64,000 nucleotides of DNA from contig JAPVLO010000138.1 of the NCBI GenBank assembly GCA_027257055.1, positions 124,001 to 188,000 of the forward strand, written 5' to 3'. How positions within the stretch are numbered: the first letter of the stretch is position 1; the number at the start of each line of letters is the position of its first letter. Source of the stretch: Cephalopachus bancanus (lineage: Eukaryota > Chordata > Mammalia > Primates > Tarsiidae). Under the pieces are notes generated by a model. That model searched no databases, was not told the origin of the DNA, and worked only from the letters and a program-made list of their open reading frames with translations. The translations under genes were made by a program, and so were the position numbers. Shown in pieces: positions 35,911 through 47,626 of the stretch.

Positions 35911-38152
35911 ACTGAGCTATTAACCACCCAACTACAAAGAAGAATGAAAAATATCTTTTGAAATAGATGTTAATTGTACCAGCAATTTTATAATATATGT
36001 TTTACGGAGAATGCCCCAATCAAAACACCATGGGAAAGCAACGCTAAGCCTTTTAATATTGCTTCTGTTCAGGCAAACTGGAGGATATCTCAGAATCATG
36101 AATAGATCAAAGAGCTCTTTACCTGGGGGTTGCAGACTGCATCTGGTCAGGGTCAAAAGCAATTAAAAATTATTGCCATGTGTTTAGCGAATACTGGTTG
36201 AGGTTCTTTTGCAATATTTCTGTATTATGAGGCATTTTATTATAGTGGAAACTTTTTTTATTGGGAAGGGTGACTAAGAATCCAGGAGTAGGAGATAGGA
36301 GATAATGCTTTTAGTTTTTTCTTGCTGTCATAAACTGTCCTTGGAGACCTGTATTGTGGCCAGACATCTCATTTTTTTAATATAGCCTACCATCACTATT
36401 AAGTTGTTTAGTGTTTTCTATTTTATATGTGCATCGCTGCCCTAACAATGATGAGACATTCATTTTAAGATGCTGATGACTGTATTCTTGTAACTCCAAA
36501 TGATAACAGCTCCGATGATTTATTCATTAAGTATACATTAAATAGCTATTATTTATTTTTCAATTCACCACGCAATCTCTCATATAAAATGATCTAATAA
36601 CTTATCAAATATGTTTTTTATTTTAAATATCTTAAAATGCATTATCCAAATAAAAGTAAATGAGGATAGATATTTAGCCCAATTTTGACATCAAATTATG
36701 CAATGAAGAACATTTTTTAATTGCTATGCTATAGTTTTGTTCATGAAAAAGCAACTTCTTATCTAATGAAAGTTAATAGTAAGCAAAATTATATATGAGA
36801 TATTCTTTAGTAAAGCACCATTAACTTATCTGATATTATATGATCTGTTTCTTACTGTTGTATAGAACTAAAGTCTTGGTTTCATGTTTGGTTGGTGCAC
36901 ACAAACTCTATCATGAAAAAAAGTAAATGCAATTGCAACATTTTGCTTCATTGACAGTTTTCAGTGTTTAAATTTCTTAATGCAGATTGGTGCTCATTAA
37001 ATTTTCTGTGAAATCTGAGAAAATACGGTTCAAAATAACGTTGCCAGTGGTCTTGGTGGGAGAAAGCCATTTAGTCAGGGGATAAATGCCTAGTAACTAT
37101 CCTCTAAGCATTTTTAGCTCTTTCTGTCACTGCCTTTCTTTAAACGATCCTATTTTTGAAAGTTGTCTTGCAGAAAGAGAAAGAACAGAAAATCCATATT
37201 TAGTAGTCAACCAATAACACTTCCTTTGTGTTTTCGGATATCTCAGAAAACAAATCACATTGAACTACATGGCGTTAATACAAATAAACTGTTTCTTCCT
37301 GCTATAGCTACAACGTTGTGATTGTGACTTAAGATCACCCACCAGCTTTTCAGAGCTAAGAACAAAGCAGAGATGTTCCATTTTGGATAGCATGGCATCT
37401 TGTGGAATACATTTGTATATAGTTATATATAAAGCCAGGGAAGAAGGACTCTTTTGTAACATTACATCATCAATGTAATGCTTTACAAGAATCATTGAAA
37501 CAAAGAGCATTCATATGCAGATATCTTATCTGCACAAAGCCCAGAAACTGCCTCTCGATTTTACATTCATAACTTTCATTCTTCATTCACAGGAACATAG
37601 TGAATAGATGTTCTCTGAAATGACCCATTATTTCTTTTCTTTTCTTTTTTTTCCCCCTTAAAATGTGACTTTATTAGGGGGAGATATAGCCAGTTTCCCC
37701 CTTGGCATGTTCAAGTGTATGCAGGTCATCACCCAATGCTATTTATGACCTTCTGTTTAGCTTTCATGTCAAAATAATGTCTTTCATTTTCACTCTTGCC
37801 CTAGGGCTTTATAAATAAACTTTTGGTGGTCTGCACTTCTAGGGTGTCTAACATAACACAGACATGTTAACAATATATTTTAGCATCATCATCGTTATAA
37901 GTGCCTATATAAAAAAGAGAATGTTCTAAATGGATTGAGTTTACCACAACAGATTTCTGTTTAATGGTTATATTGTTTTATTAATACTGAGAAAAGACAG
38001 TAAGTGCAAATGAGCTTAGTTAAACAAGATTTTTAGGTAAAGTTTAATTTTTATTATCTGAAATTTAAAAATCTCATTCTTAATGATAAATAATCTTCAG
38101 TAAATCAAGGTATTTCCATAAAATAGCAGAAGCTTAACTATCCATAATTTGA
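35911..38152. other. Unique AT-rich sequence
   Basis: No coding exon or repeat that I can support. The 81-codon frame at 37265-37510 (-) has no recognisable domain. Confidence 0.5.
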
Positions 38153-38167
38153 GAATTTAATAAAATA

Positions 38168-38455
38168 GCCGGGCTCGGTGGCTCAGCCTGTAATCCCGCG
38201 CCTTTGGGAGGCTGAGGTGAGTGGATTGCCTGAGCCCGTGGGTTCGAGACCCGCCTGGGCAGCGAGACCTCATCTCTACAATCAATCAAAAAATCAGCCA
38301 GGCGTGGTAGCGCATGCCTGTAATTCCAGCTACTTGGAAGGCTGAGGCGGGAGGATCGCCGGAGCCCAGCAGGTCGAGGTTGCGGTGGCCAGGAGCATCC
38401 ACTGCACTCCAGTCTGAGCGACCGAGTGAGAGTCCAATTCAAAAAAAAAAAAAAA
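38168..38455 (+). mobile_element. Full-length young Alu, first of a three-Alu cluster
   Basis: It starts GCCGGGCTCGGTGGCTCAGC and ends in a pure A-run of about 15. The perfect 15-bp target-site duplication GAATTTAATAAAATA lies at 38153-38167 and 38456-38470. The B-box arm is GTGGGTTCGAGACCCGC. Low divergence and a clean duplication argue for a recent insertion. Confidence 0.96.
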
Positions 38456-38470
38456 GAATTTAATAAAATA

Positions 38471-38849
38471 AAGCAATTTTAATATACATATGACACTATT
38501 TTATATACAACAGGCATTTGCAAAGGAAATCTGAGCTATTTGGTGATTGTCTTTCCTGGAGATGGGTAAATCTTATATCTACATAAACCTTTGTATATGA
38601 ACTAATGCCATTTACATGGTCACATAGCTATAATCTATATTGACCAAGAGAATGTGCCTTCATTCTCTTTTAGAATGATTACTTAAAGGTTATGAAACTA
38701 TGCTACATATTTTTCCTAGGGTTATTAACAAGGGATGTCTTAAATATCCATGTTAATAGTTTAAAATGAGGCAAAAGATAAGAAGGGAAAACTAGAGAAA
38801 TGTAGTGCTAGGAGTATTTAAACACACCAGTATTTTAAAAAAGAGTCTT
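38471..38849. other. Unique spacer in the Alu cluster
   Basis: Nothing recognised. Confidence 0.5.
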
Positions 38850-39134
38850 GCTGGGCTCCGTGGCTCAGCCTGTAATCCCGCGCCTTTGGGAGGCTGAGGT
38901 GAGTGGATTGCCTGAGCCCGCGGGTTCGAGACTCGCCTGGGCAGCGAGACCTCATCTCTACAATAAACCAAAAAAAATAGCGGGGTATGGTAGCGCGCGC
39001 CTGTAGTTCCAGCTACTTGGAAAGCTGAGGCGGAAGGATCGCCGGAGCCCAGCGGGTTGAGGCTGCGGTGGCCGCGGCCACTGCACTCCAGTCTTGGCGA
39101 CAGAGTGAGACTCCAACTCAAAAAAAAAAAAAAA
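38850..39134 (+). mobile_element. Full-length young Alu, second of the cluster
   Basis: It starts GCTGGGCTCCGTGGCTCAGC. The B-box arm is GCGGGTTCGAGACTCGC. The right monomer hairpin is shortened to GTGGCCGCGGCCAC by loss of loop bases. The poly(A) tail is at 39120-39134. No convincing target-site duplication was found. Confidence 0.94.
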
Positions 39135-39301
39135 TCGTATAATAGGCAAGATAATGATGTTTGTGAAACAATCATTATCCTCAGGGAACATAATTTCAAT
39201 TTCTGTAGTTTTCTTCTCCCATTTTCGTTACAATAAGTACCCAAATAAAAATAGTATACAGCAGTACTCTGGGATAATAAGACGACCACCACCTTTAATT
39301 T
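39135..39301. other. Unique spacer
   Basis: Nothing recognised. The apparent 256-codon antisense frame spanning 38792-39562 is only a chance fusion of Alu-derived translation with this spacer. Confidence 0.6.
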
Positions 39302-39317
39302 AAAAATCTGTAAATTA

Positions 39318-39623
39318 GCCGGGCTCGGTGGCTCAGCCTGTAATCCCGCGCCTTTGGGAGGCTGAGGTGAGTGGATTGCCTGAGCCCGCGCGTTCGAGAC
39401 CCGCCTGGGCAGCGAGACCTCATCTCTACAATAAAAAAAAAAAAAAAAAAAAATCAGCCGGGCGTGGTAGCACGCACCTGTAATTCCAGCTACTCGGAAG
39501 ACTGAGGCAGAAGGATCGCCGGAGCCCGGCAAGTCGAGGTTGAGGTGGCCGGGAGCGGCCACTGCACTCCAGTCTGGGCGACAGAGTGAGACTCCAACTC
39601 AAAAAAAAAAAAAAAAAAAAAAA
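39318..39623 (+). mobile_element. Full-length young Alu, third of the cluster, long internal A-run
   Basis: Near-consensus copy with the B-box arm GCGCGTTCGAGACCCGC. The A-rich linker between monomers has grown to about 20 A, and the tail is about 23 pure A. Target-site duplication AAAAATCTGTAAATT lies at 39302-39316 and 39619-39633. The long uninterrupted A-runs suggest youth. Confidence 0.96.
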
Positions 39624-39744
39624 TCTGTAAATTTTGCTTATATTTGCTAATATTATATTAAGACTAAATTTCCTAGAGAATGCTCCCTTATAGCTGGGCT
39701 TTTCCAGACAACAGGGCCTGGTAGTTTGTTAAAAGACAAATTTC

Positions 39745-39830
39745 GGGAGCCAGACCCTAGCTATTGCACTTACTGGATATGTGACCTTGGCCATGACACT
39801 TAATCATTTTGTGCTTCAGATTGGAGAGAC
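39745..39830 (+). mobile_element. MIR SINE fragment
   Basis: GGAGCCAGACCCTAGC, then TGCACTTACTGGATATGTGA, then CCTTGGCCATGACACTTAAT, then TTGTGCTTCAGATTGG follows the MIR core closely. Confidence 0.65.
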
Positions 39831-40860
39831 TCCAAAAATAAGCATACTTCTAACTAATAAACACACTTATAACCCTATTAAATAACACCCAGGGATCAAT
39901 ATTATCTCTCTGAAGTCCTCAGGTCTGAGAACGATCCAGGGTAACCAGAACCCTCAGGACTTCCACAGACCAGGCTAACCCAGAGTGATGGTGAGTCATT
40001 TATCACCAAAAGGTCTCCGGGAAGGGCCTCTCTAAAGCCAATACAGTAGCTGCAGGATCCCTTTGGTTACCCAGCTCTTGAAATGTGTCTAATGGGACAG
40101 AGGAACTGAATTTTATGTTTTACATAATTTAAGTTTACAAATTGAAGCCGTGCAAAAGATGTTCCTGTTAAGTGCAAATTTATTGTTTTGGTAGGGCTGC
40201 ATTTCCCTTTAACCATTGTATCACATGATTCATATTGTAGTGCATGTATTCGCATGTATTGTCTTTTCTGATATCTCATTAATGAACTTTTTATGTTGCT
40301 GCATGTCGAAATGATAGTATTTTAGATATACTGGGCTAAATAAAATATAGTGCTAACATTTAACAAAAGACTAACTCTTCTCAATGGTATTTCTGGAGTG
40401 AATGCATAAACCATGAACTAAAAATAAATAGCCACCCTCTAAAAGAAACTTTCTAGTCTGTAAACTAGAGAAGGAAGGGCATGAAGGATGCACTGTTACA
40501 TTTCACCCTTTGATACACTGCTGCGAACCAAACAATGAAAAAGGAAAACACAGAATACGTTTTAGTGGCAATTGTAACTGTTGGAGAGTCAAGAACACTC
40601 TTGTTGAATATCTCAGAAAGGTATCACCATACTGTTTTCTGTGAAATCGTGGAAGGGTTTTTAAACTTCTGAAAATGGAATATGAAGTCATGTCCATGAA
40701 TTCTCTTGACCGATGTACTGCCTCATGCCTTGGTCTGTTGTGAAGTTGGTCAGAACCATCCTTACAACCTTATGTGTAGATAGGAAGTTGGCTACCTTTG
40801 GAAGTTTCATTACGAGACTTTTGTTGTTTTTCTGGGCTAACTCTGCAGCAGGTCAATTTA
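39831..40860. other. Unique sequence
   Basis: No named element or exon. 39900-40060 is slightly GC-richer. Confidence 0.5.
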
Positions 40861-43360
40861 GTTTTTATTTTATTTTACTTTACTTTTTAATTTTTTAAAT
40901 ATTTAAAATTTTTCGATTTAAAGATGAGGGGTAATATTCAGGGTTAGGAATACAAATGTTCATTATGCAGGTACTCTTATTAATGAGGTGTCCTGCCCCA
41001 CCCCCGGCAGTTTCCCACTACTGCCAATCCTGCTTCCCCCCACCCCCCGGCAGTTTCTCACTACTGCCAACCCCCTTATATAGTATTATGATAGTTGTCC
41101 AAGGTCCACTGATAAGTGAGAACATGTGATACTCAGTTCTTTGTTTCTAAGATAGATAACTCATTATTATAGTCTCTCTATCCATCCAAATTGCAGTGAA
41201 GTTCATAATTTTGACTTTCTTTATGGCTGCATAATATCCAGTCCTCTTTTGATGGGCAGTATGGTTGATGCCATGTTTTTGCTTTTGTGAATAATGCTGC
41301 AATCATTATGTGAGTGCAGGTATCTTTTTCATAGAGTGATTTGAGTTCCTCCGGGCATATTTCCAGAAGGGGGATTTCTGGGTCAATGTCTAGATCTTTT
41401 AGGAATCACCAAACTGTTTTCCACAGAAGTTGAACTAGTTTACACTCCCACCAACAGTGGAGAAGTGTTCCCTTTTCCCCACATCCTCTCTAGCATCTGT
41501 TGTTTTTTGAGTTATTGATGATGGCCATCCTGACTGGAGTCAGGTGCTATCTCATTGTGGTTTTAATTTGCATTTCTTTGATGACTAATGAGGCTGAGCA
41601 TTTTTTTTCATACATCAGTTGGCTGCTTATACATCTTCTTTTGAGAAGTGTCTCCTTATGTCTTTTGCCCACTTTGGAATGGGCTGGGTTTTTTTGTTTG
41701 TTTGTTGGTTTTCTTTTTTTTTCTTTTCAGCACATTTGAGTTCCTCATAGATCCTAGATGCTAGGTCTTTGTCAGATATACAGTTGGCAAATATTTTTTC
41801 CCCATCTGTGGGCTGTCTCCCCACTCTCTTGATGATTTCTTTGGCTGTGCAGAAACTTTTCAATTTGATGAGGTCTCACTTGTCTCTATTATCTCTTATG
41901 GCAGGGGCTTGGGGTCTGATCAGGAATCGGTTGCCAGTTCCAATTTCCACAAGGGTGTCTCGTGTTTTCTAAAGTTCTAGTAGTTTGAGGCTTTACATTT
42001 AGGTCTTTGATCCATTTAGAGTTGATTTTGGGGTATGGTGATAGGTAGGGGTCTTGTTTTAATTTTCTGCTTGTGGTCATCCAGTTTTCCCAGCACCATT
42101 TACTGAATAGGTTCTCTTCTCCCCAGTGGTTGTTGGTGGAGGCTTTGTCAAAGATGACTTGGTTGAGAAATTGAGGTTTTGTTTCTGCAATCTCTATTCT
42201 GTTCCATTGGCCTTTATGCCTGTTCTTGTATCAATACCAGCCTGTTTTGATTATTGTAACCTTATAAGAAAGTCTAAGGTCTGAGAGTGTTGTAACTTCC
42301 GCTTTGTTTTTCTTTGCTGGGGATTGTTTTGTTTATTCATGGTCATTTATATTTCCATGTGAATGTCTGTATTGTCATTTCTAGGTCTGAGAAGAATGCT
42401 TGCTGGTAATTTAATGGGTATTGTGTTAAATCTGTCAGTTGCCTTGGGTAAGATGACATCTTAACAATGTTGATTCTTCCAATCCATGAGTATGGAATAT
42501 TTTTCCATTTGCTTGTGTCATCTTTGATTTCTTTGAGCAGTGTTTTGTAATTTTCATTGTAAAGGTCTTTCATGTCTCTGGTTAGGAAGATGCCAAGGTA
42601 TTTGATTTTTTTTCTGGTTGTTGTGAATGGGATTATGCTTTTTATTTGGATTTCTGTTTGTTTATTGTTGGTGTATGGAAATGTGACTGTCTTTTGCACA
42701 CTGATTTTTATACCCTGAGACTTTTCCAAAGCCCTTTATCAGTGCAAGGAGGTTTTTTTGACAGATTCTCTTGGGTTTTCAAGGTGCAGAATCATGTTGT
42801 ATGCAAGAGGGATAACTTAACTTCCTCTTTTCCTGCTTGGATACCCCTGATTTTCTTCTCTTATCTGATTGCTCTAGCTAGGACTTCCAATACTATGTTG
42901 AACAGGAGGAGTGAGAGTGGGTACCCTTGTCTTGTTCTGGTTTTCAGTGGAAATGGTTCCAATTTCCATCTATTTAGCAGTATGTTGGCTGTCAGTTTTT
43001 CATAGATGGCTCTTACTATTTTGAGTATGTCCCATCTATGCCTAGATGTTCAAGGGTTTTTATCAAGAAGGGACGCTGGATTTTATTGAAACCTTTTTCT
43101 GAATCTAATGATGTAATCATGTGTTTTTTGTTTTCACATCTGTTGATGTATTTAATTACATTTATGATCTTGTGAATGTTGAACCAGCCCCGCATCCTGG
43201 GATGAAGCCTACTTGGTCATGGTAGATGAATTGTAAGATTTGTTGTTGGATCTGGTTTGCCAGGATCTTGTTGAGAATTTTAGCATCTATGTTCATCAAG
43301 GATATTGGCCTGTAGTTCTTTTTCTTTCATGAATCTTTACCCGGTTTGGGTATCAATGTG
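40861..43360 (-). mobile_element. L1 3' portion (ORF2 RT to 3' UTR), antisense, 5'-truncated
   Basis: T-rich sequence at 40861-40918 marks the 3' end. A lineage-type 3' UTR follows, then the reverse complement of the ORF2 3' half. A 128-codon minus-strand frame at 42343-42729 preserves L1 ORF2 residues such as NYKTLLKEIKDD and WIGRINIVKM, just downstream of the reverse-transcriptase core. The copy ends near GGGTATCAATGTGATG at about 43360. Elsewhere the frame is broken repeatedly, so it is inactive. Confidence 0.9.
40988..41073. repeat. 43-bp tandem duplication in an L1 3' UTR
   Basis: The block containing CCCCGGCAGTTTCCCACTAC occurs twice with 43-bp spacing (GGCAGTTT at 41006 and 41049). 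The other L1 3' ends in the window have it once, so the duplication is specific to this copy. Confidence 0.8.
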
Positions 43361-44612
43361 ATGTTATTTTATTTTATTTTAAAGGTGGGGGGTACAGTTT
43401 GGGGTTAGGTTTTTAAGTGGTCATCATAGTTTGGGCCTCCCACTGGTTCTTACTTTGCCTGGTTTAGGATCAGTTACCCTTATTAGTGTTATGTGCACTC
43501 CCTCTTCCCTGACAGTAACCCACTACTGCCCATCCCTTTTATGTAGGATTATAATAAATATTCTGGGTCCACTTATGAGTGAGAACCTGTGGTATTCAGT
43601 TCTTCGTTTCTGTGATAGATCACTGAGTATGATGAACTCTAAATCCATCCAAGGTGCTGTGAAGTCCATGATTTTGTACTTCTTTATGACTATGTAATAT
43701 TCCATCATTTGTATATACCACTGTTTTTGAAATCCAGTTCACCTTTGATAGGCAGCACGGTTGGTTCCATGTTTCTGCTATTGCAAATAGTACTGCAGTA
43801 AACATGTGTGTGCAGGTATCTTTTTTGTAAAATGCTCTGAGTTCCTCTGGATATATACCCCAAAGGAGGATTGCTGGGTCATATGGAAGGTCAAGTTTTA
43901 GGTCTTTTAGAAATCTCCATACTGTTTTCTACAGAGGTTGTACTAGTTTACACTCCCACCATCAGTGTGTAAGTGTCCCCTTTTCTCAGCATCCTCACAA
44001 GCATCTGTTGCTTTTTGAGTTATTAATGATGGCCATCCTGACTGGAACTAAGTGGTATCTCAGAGTGGTTTTGATTTGCATTTCTTTGATGATTATGAGG
44101 TTAAATGTTTTTTCATGTACTCATTGGCTGCTCCTATGACTTCTGTATATCTGACAAAGGCCTAAAATCCAGGATCTACAAGGAACTCAAATGTGCCAAA
44201 AGGAAAAAAAAAAAAACACCTAACAGCCCTATTGAAAAGTGGCCAGGCCAGATTTGGTAGCTCAATCCTATAATCCCAGCACTGTGGGAGATCTGGGCAA
44301 GAGGATTGCCTGAACCCGCGGGTTTGAGAACAGTCTAGGCAGCATGGTGAGACCTCCTTTCTACAATAAATTAAAATATTAGCTGGGCATGGTATCGCAC
44401 GTCTTTAGTTCCGGCTACTTGGAAGGCTGAGACAGAAGGATCACCTGAGCCCAGCAAGTTGAGGCTGTGGTGGCCAGGAGCGTGCCACTGCACTACTAAC
44501 TGGGTGACAGAGTGAGAATTCAACTCAAAAAAAAAAAAGAGAAAAAAAAGAAAAGTGGGCAAAAGATATGAATAGTACTTCTCAAAAGAAGACGTACGAG
44601 CAGCCAACAAGC
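43361..44612 (-). mobile_element. L1 copy with 5' inversion (twin priming), antisense, carrying an Alu
   Basis: A TTTTATTTTATTTTA 3' end at about 43362-43381 and lineage-type 3' UTR lead into antisense ORF2 sequence up to about 44134. From about 44145 the L1 sequence switches to the plus strand (TATCTGACAAAGGCC onward) and ends at GCAGCCAACAAG, 44612. The inverted piece is the section adjoining the antisense part in L1, with overlap at the AGCAGCCAA motif, as expected from twin priming. The inverted arm is interrupted by the Alu at 44242. The 3' end abuts the 5' end of the preceding L1. Confidence 0.85.
44242..44549 (+). mobile_element. Full-length Alu nested in the inverted L1 arm
   Basis: The target-site duplication GAAAAGTGG occurs at 44234-44242 and 44550-44558. 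Removing the Alu restores a continuous L1 segment. The B-box region is GCGGGTTTGAGAACAGTC, an intermediate form, and substitutions are moderate. This orders the events: L1 first, Alu later. Confidence 0.93.
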
Positions 44613-45534
44613 CTCTTAACTCCTATCCTACGTGAGTATTTCACTGAATGGTCACTTGAGCAGAGCATAGATTCATGCTTGGTCAAAATCCTAGCAAATA
44701 CATATCTTTTCTGTTTACCTGATCTGTGGGAGTGATTTAAGTGCTGAAATAAGAGTAGGCATTCAACAAAAGCTGAATAATATCTCAGTTCAGGCAATTC
44801 CATGGATATGACTTTAATTGTCATAAAGATCAGAGAGATCACACACCATATGGTCTAGTTCAGAAGTGCCAGTAGAAATATCAAGATAAAAATCTTAATT
44901 TAACATCACTTCACCCTTCTTCCCCAATATTTTTTGAAATATCATAAAACATAATTTGAACTCTTTCTTTGCGCAGATGGCACATTTAAAAAGGAAGCTT
45001 TTATTATATATTTGAGTGTTAAATAATTCTCAGATAATTTTTTCTTTGTTCACTTAAATTTGGGTAAACCCATCCTTGCATTATTCTTCTGTGTTCAGGT
45101 TTTTTAGTTCTCTGTTGAATTTTTTTCCCAAGTATTTTACTTTAAATTACTATCATAAAAGAGTTCAAAATTTTCTTAAATAATATTTGTTTCTAAAACT
45201 GATGATATATATTTAACTTCTAAAGTTAATTACAAACTTACTAATCTAACACTGTGCATTATATTTGTAGGGCAGCAAAATTATAAATGTGTCCAAATAA
45301 TGAGAAGGCATTGAGCATTTCTGAGTTTCGGGAATCTGAGTCACTACCCACATTTTATTTTACATGTGATATTAACATATAATTTTATTTCTAGTCATCC
45401 CAAATACATCATAGAAGTTTTGCTTTCTTCATAAAAAATTACAGTGCGACGTGTATTATGATAGGTGAAAATCTTCATAATGTTGATCGTATTATATTTT
45501 ATTTTAGGTTAACTTTATATTTAGTCATTTACTT
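44613..45534. other. Unique AT-rich sequence
   Basis: No gene. A stretch near 45060-45170 has a faint resemblance to old antisense L1 but is too diverged to call. Confidence 0.4.
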
Positions 45535-45700
45535 TTCTGGTAAGTCAGAATCTGCTGCATCAGACAATTGCAAGTTGAAGTCCACCAGTCGCCTACCCAC
45601 TATGGGACCATGGACAAGTTCTAGAATTTCCCCGAGCTGTTTCCTTGTGTCTAAAGCTAAAATGAGTTACCTCATGGAAACCCCCTGTTCAGAGTGTCTG
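45535..45700 (+). mobile_element. Probable MIR SINE
   Basis: Segments ACAATTGCAAGTTGAAGTCC, CCATGGACAAGTTCTAGAAT, GTTTCCTTGTGTCTAAAGC and GAGTTACCTCATGG are collinear with MIR, with a few indels. Tentative. Confidence 0.45.
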
Positions 45701-46225
45701 TCTCCTGTTAGGGACATAATCTGTGACTATGTCCTACGTTCTACATCTTTACTTTGCATTTAGTTTGAAATATTGAAAACCACTCTTTTTTTATACCAAG
45801 CAGAAGATTTATCAAATTTAACAAAGAGGGACTGCTTCTGGCTGTCTTCCACTTCCTCAGCTTCTGTCTAATGGTTCCACTCCAGGACCTCAGTGAAGAG
45901 AAGAGACCAGCACTGTCCCCTGTGCCCTCAAAACTGACACAGAAGACTATGCACCATTATATGTAATGCAGGCCTGTCTTGATATAAGCAAGGAATATTT
46001 TCAGATATTTCAAAAACTAAGACAAAAGGCAGCCTGAGTATACAGCCAAAAATAATTCAGTGCTCACATGTACCATTGCTGAGTGTCTGTTAACTTGATG
46101 CTGAATAGTTGAGAGATTCATAGGAATTAATATCACACCGACATTTTCATAAATATCATCTCATTTTTCCTCACCAATGATTCTGAGATTTCATTGGGAA
46201 ATATATGTATGTATGTGTGTGTGTG

Positions 46226-46267
<42 letters not shown>

Positions 46268-47201
46268 CATATATATATATTCCATATTGAAAGAAGAGGA
46301 AAGGAGGAATAAAAAAAGTTAAATTATGAGCTCAAGTGTGCATAACAGGTAGATAACAAATTCAGATCACAACCATGTCTTCTGTCATCTGGTTGAATCT
46401 GCATTGTGTTTATATACCCAAAGAAAGAAGCTACATTACTCTCTTGATAATCCAAGGCAGAGAAGAAGCATTGTAAGGTGGCAAAGGAAAAGACTAGTAA
46501 TATTCAGCAGATTCATACATACTCTGTCCAGGGCCTTATTAAATATCATGTCTTATCTTTTAGCAAGATAGGTTTCACAGCACACAGCACACTTTACAGA
46601 TTCTTGTTTTTACTCCAATGCACAAGGCATATTATTTTGCAATACATGGACATAATGTGAGCCTTTATGAAGGACGAAGTTATTTCACAGTTCCAAAGGC
46701 CATGCTCTTTCTTTAGAACAGTGACTACAGATTGAAAAATGCAAAGCCCTTTGCTCTTCATAGTTTTTTTTTTTTCCCTCTCCAGTTAATGGCATAAATC
46801 GCTGAACTTTTCTGAAACTCAACACATTTCTTGACCTGTGACATAGAAGTGACTTGATAACTAGCTTTCTGGGTGCTTGAATACATAACAATGAAGGTGT
46901 TCTCGTGGATGTGTGGAATTTAAGGATCACGGGTAGGCATTTCTCTGCCCAGGTGTGGTGGGTGATTTCCAGTGAAAGCCAGATGAGGGTACCTCACATT
47001 ATGAGTGGTCAGAACATAACCCAAAAGAGCAAAGGCATATTTGGTGACGGGGAAGTGTGTCGCGAAGTTGACAGCAAAGAGAATCTCCTCTGTCTCTTCC
47101 TATAGCACAGTGGAATCCAACTGACTGTGCGTGCCCCAAAGAATTTTTTAAAGATATTTGGTTTTTTTCAAGTTGTAGTTTTTGTTTAAAATATCACTTT
47201 A
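45701..47201. other. Unique sequence with a self-complementary microsatellite
   Basis: No gene recognised. The only structured feature is the TG/TA/CA repeat at 46205-46280. Confidence 0.5.
46205..46280. repeat. (TG)n-(TA)n-(CA)n-(TA)n self-complementary microsatellite
   Basis: A TG run passes through TATATATA into a CA run and then TA repeats. The TG and CA arms are inverted repeats about the TA centre, giving a potential cruciform or long hairpin of more than 20 paired bases. Confidence 0.95.
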
Positions 47202-47523
<322 letters not shown>

Positions 47524-47576
47524 TTAACTTCGAGAATGCTGTTCGTTCGATTCTAGCCATCTCTGTATTTCCACAT

Positions 47577-47626
47577 CGTGTGTGTGTGCGTGCGTGCGTG
47601 CGTGTGTGTGTGTGTGTGTGTGTGTG
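47577..47626. repeat. (TG)n/(CGTG)n microsatellite
   Basis: A TG run interrupted by several GCGT units (TGCGTGCGTGCGTG). It is alternating purine-pyrimidine throughout and may adopt Z-DNA. Confidence 0.95.

Noticed and set aside
36875..36955. MADE1-like mariner MITE (GGTTGGTGCA near 36890)
   Set aside because: Only one terminal-like motif fits; the palindromic second half is not present.
38792..39562. 256-codon antisense open frame, the longest in the window
   Set aside because: Its translation is antisense Alu (repeated [22 protein letters not shown] residues) joined to spacer. It spans two Alus and has no independent protein signature.
42343..42729. Functional reverse transcriptase gene
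   Set aside because: It is a 128-codon remnant of L1 ORF2 within a copy broken on both sides; no complete ORF1 or ORF2.
45060..45170. Possible old antisense L1 ORF2
   Set aside because: Resemblance is limited to T-rich words; not collinear enough.
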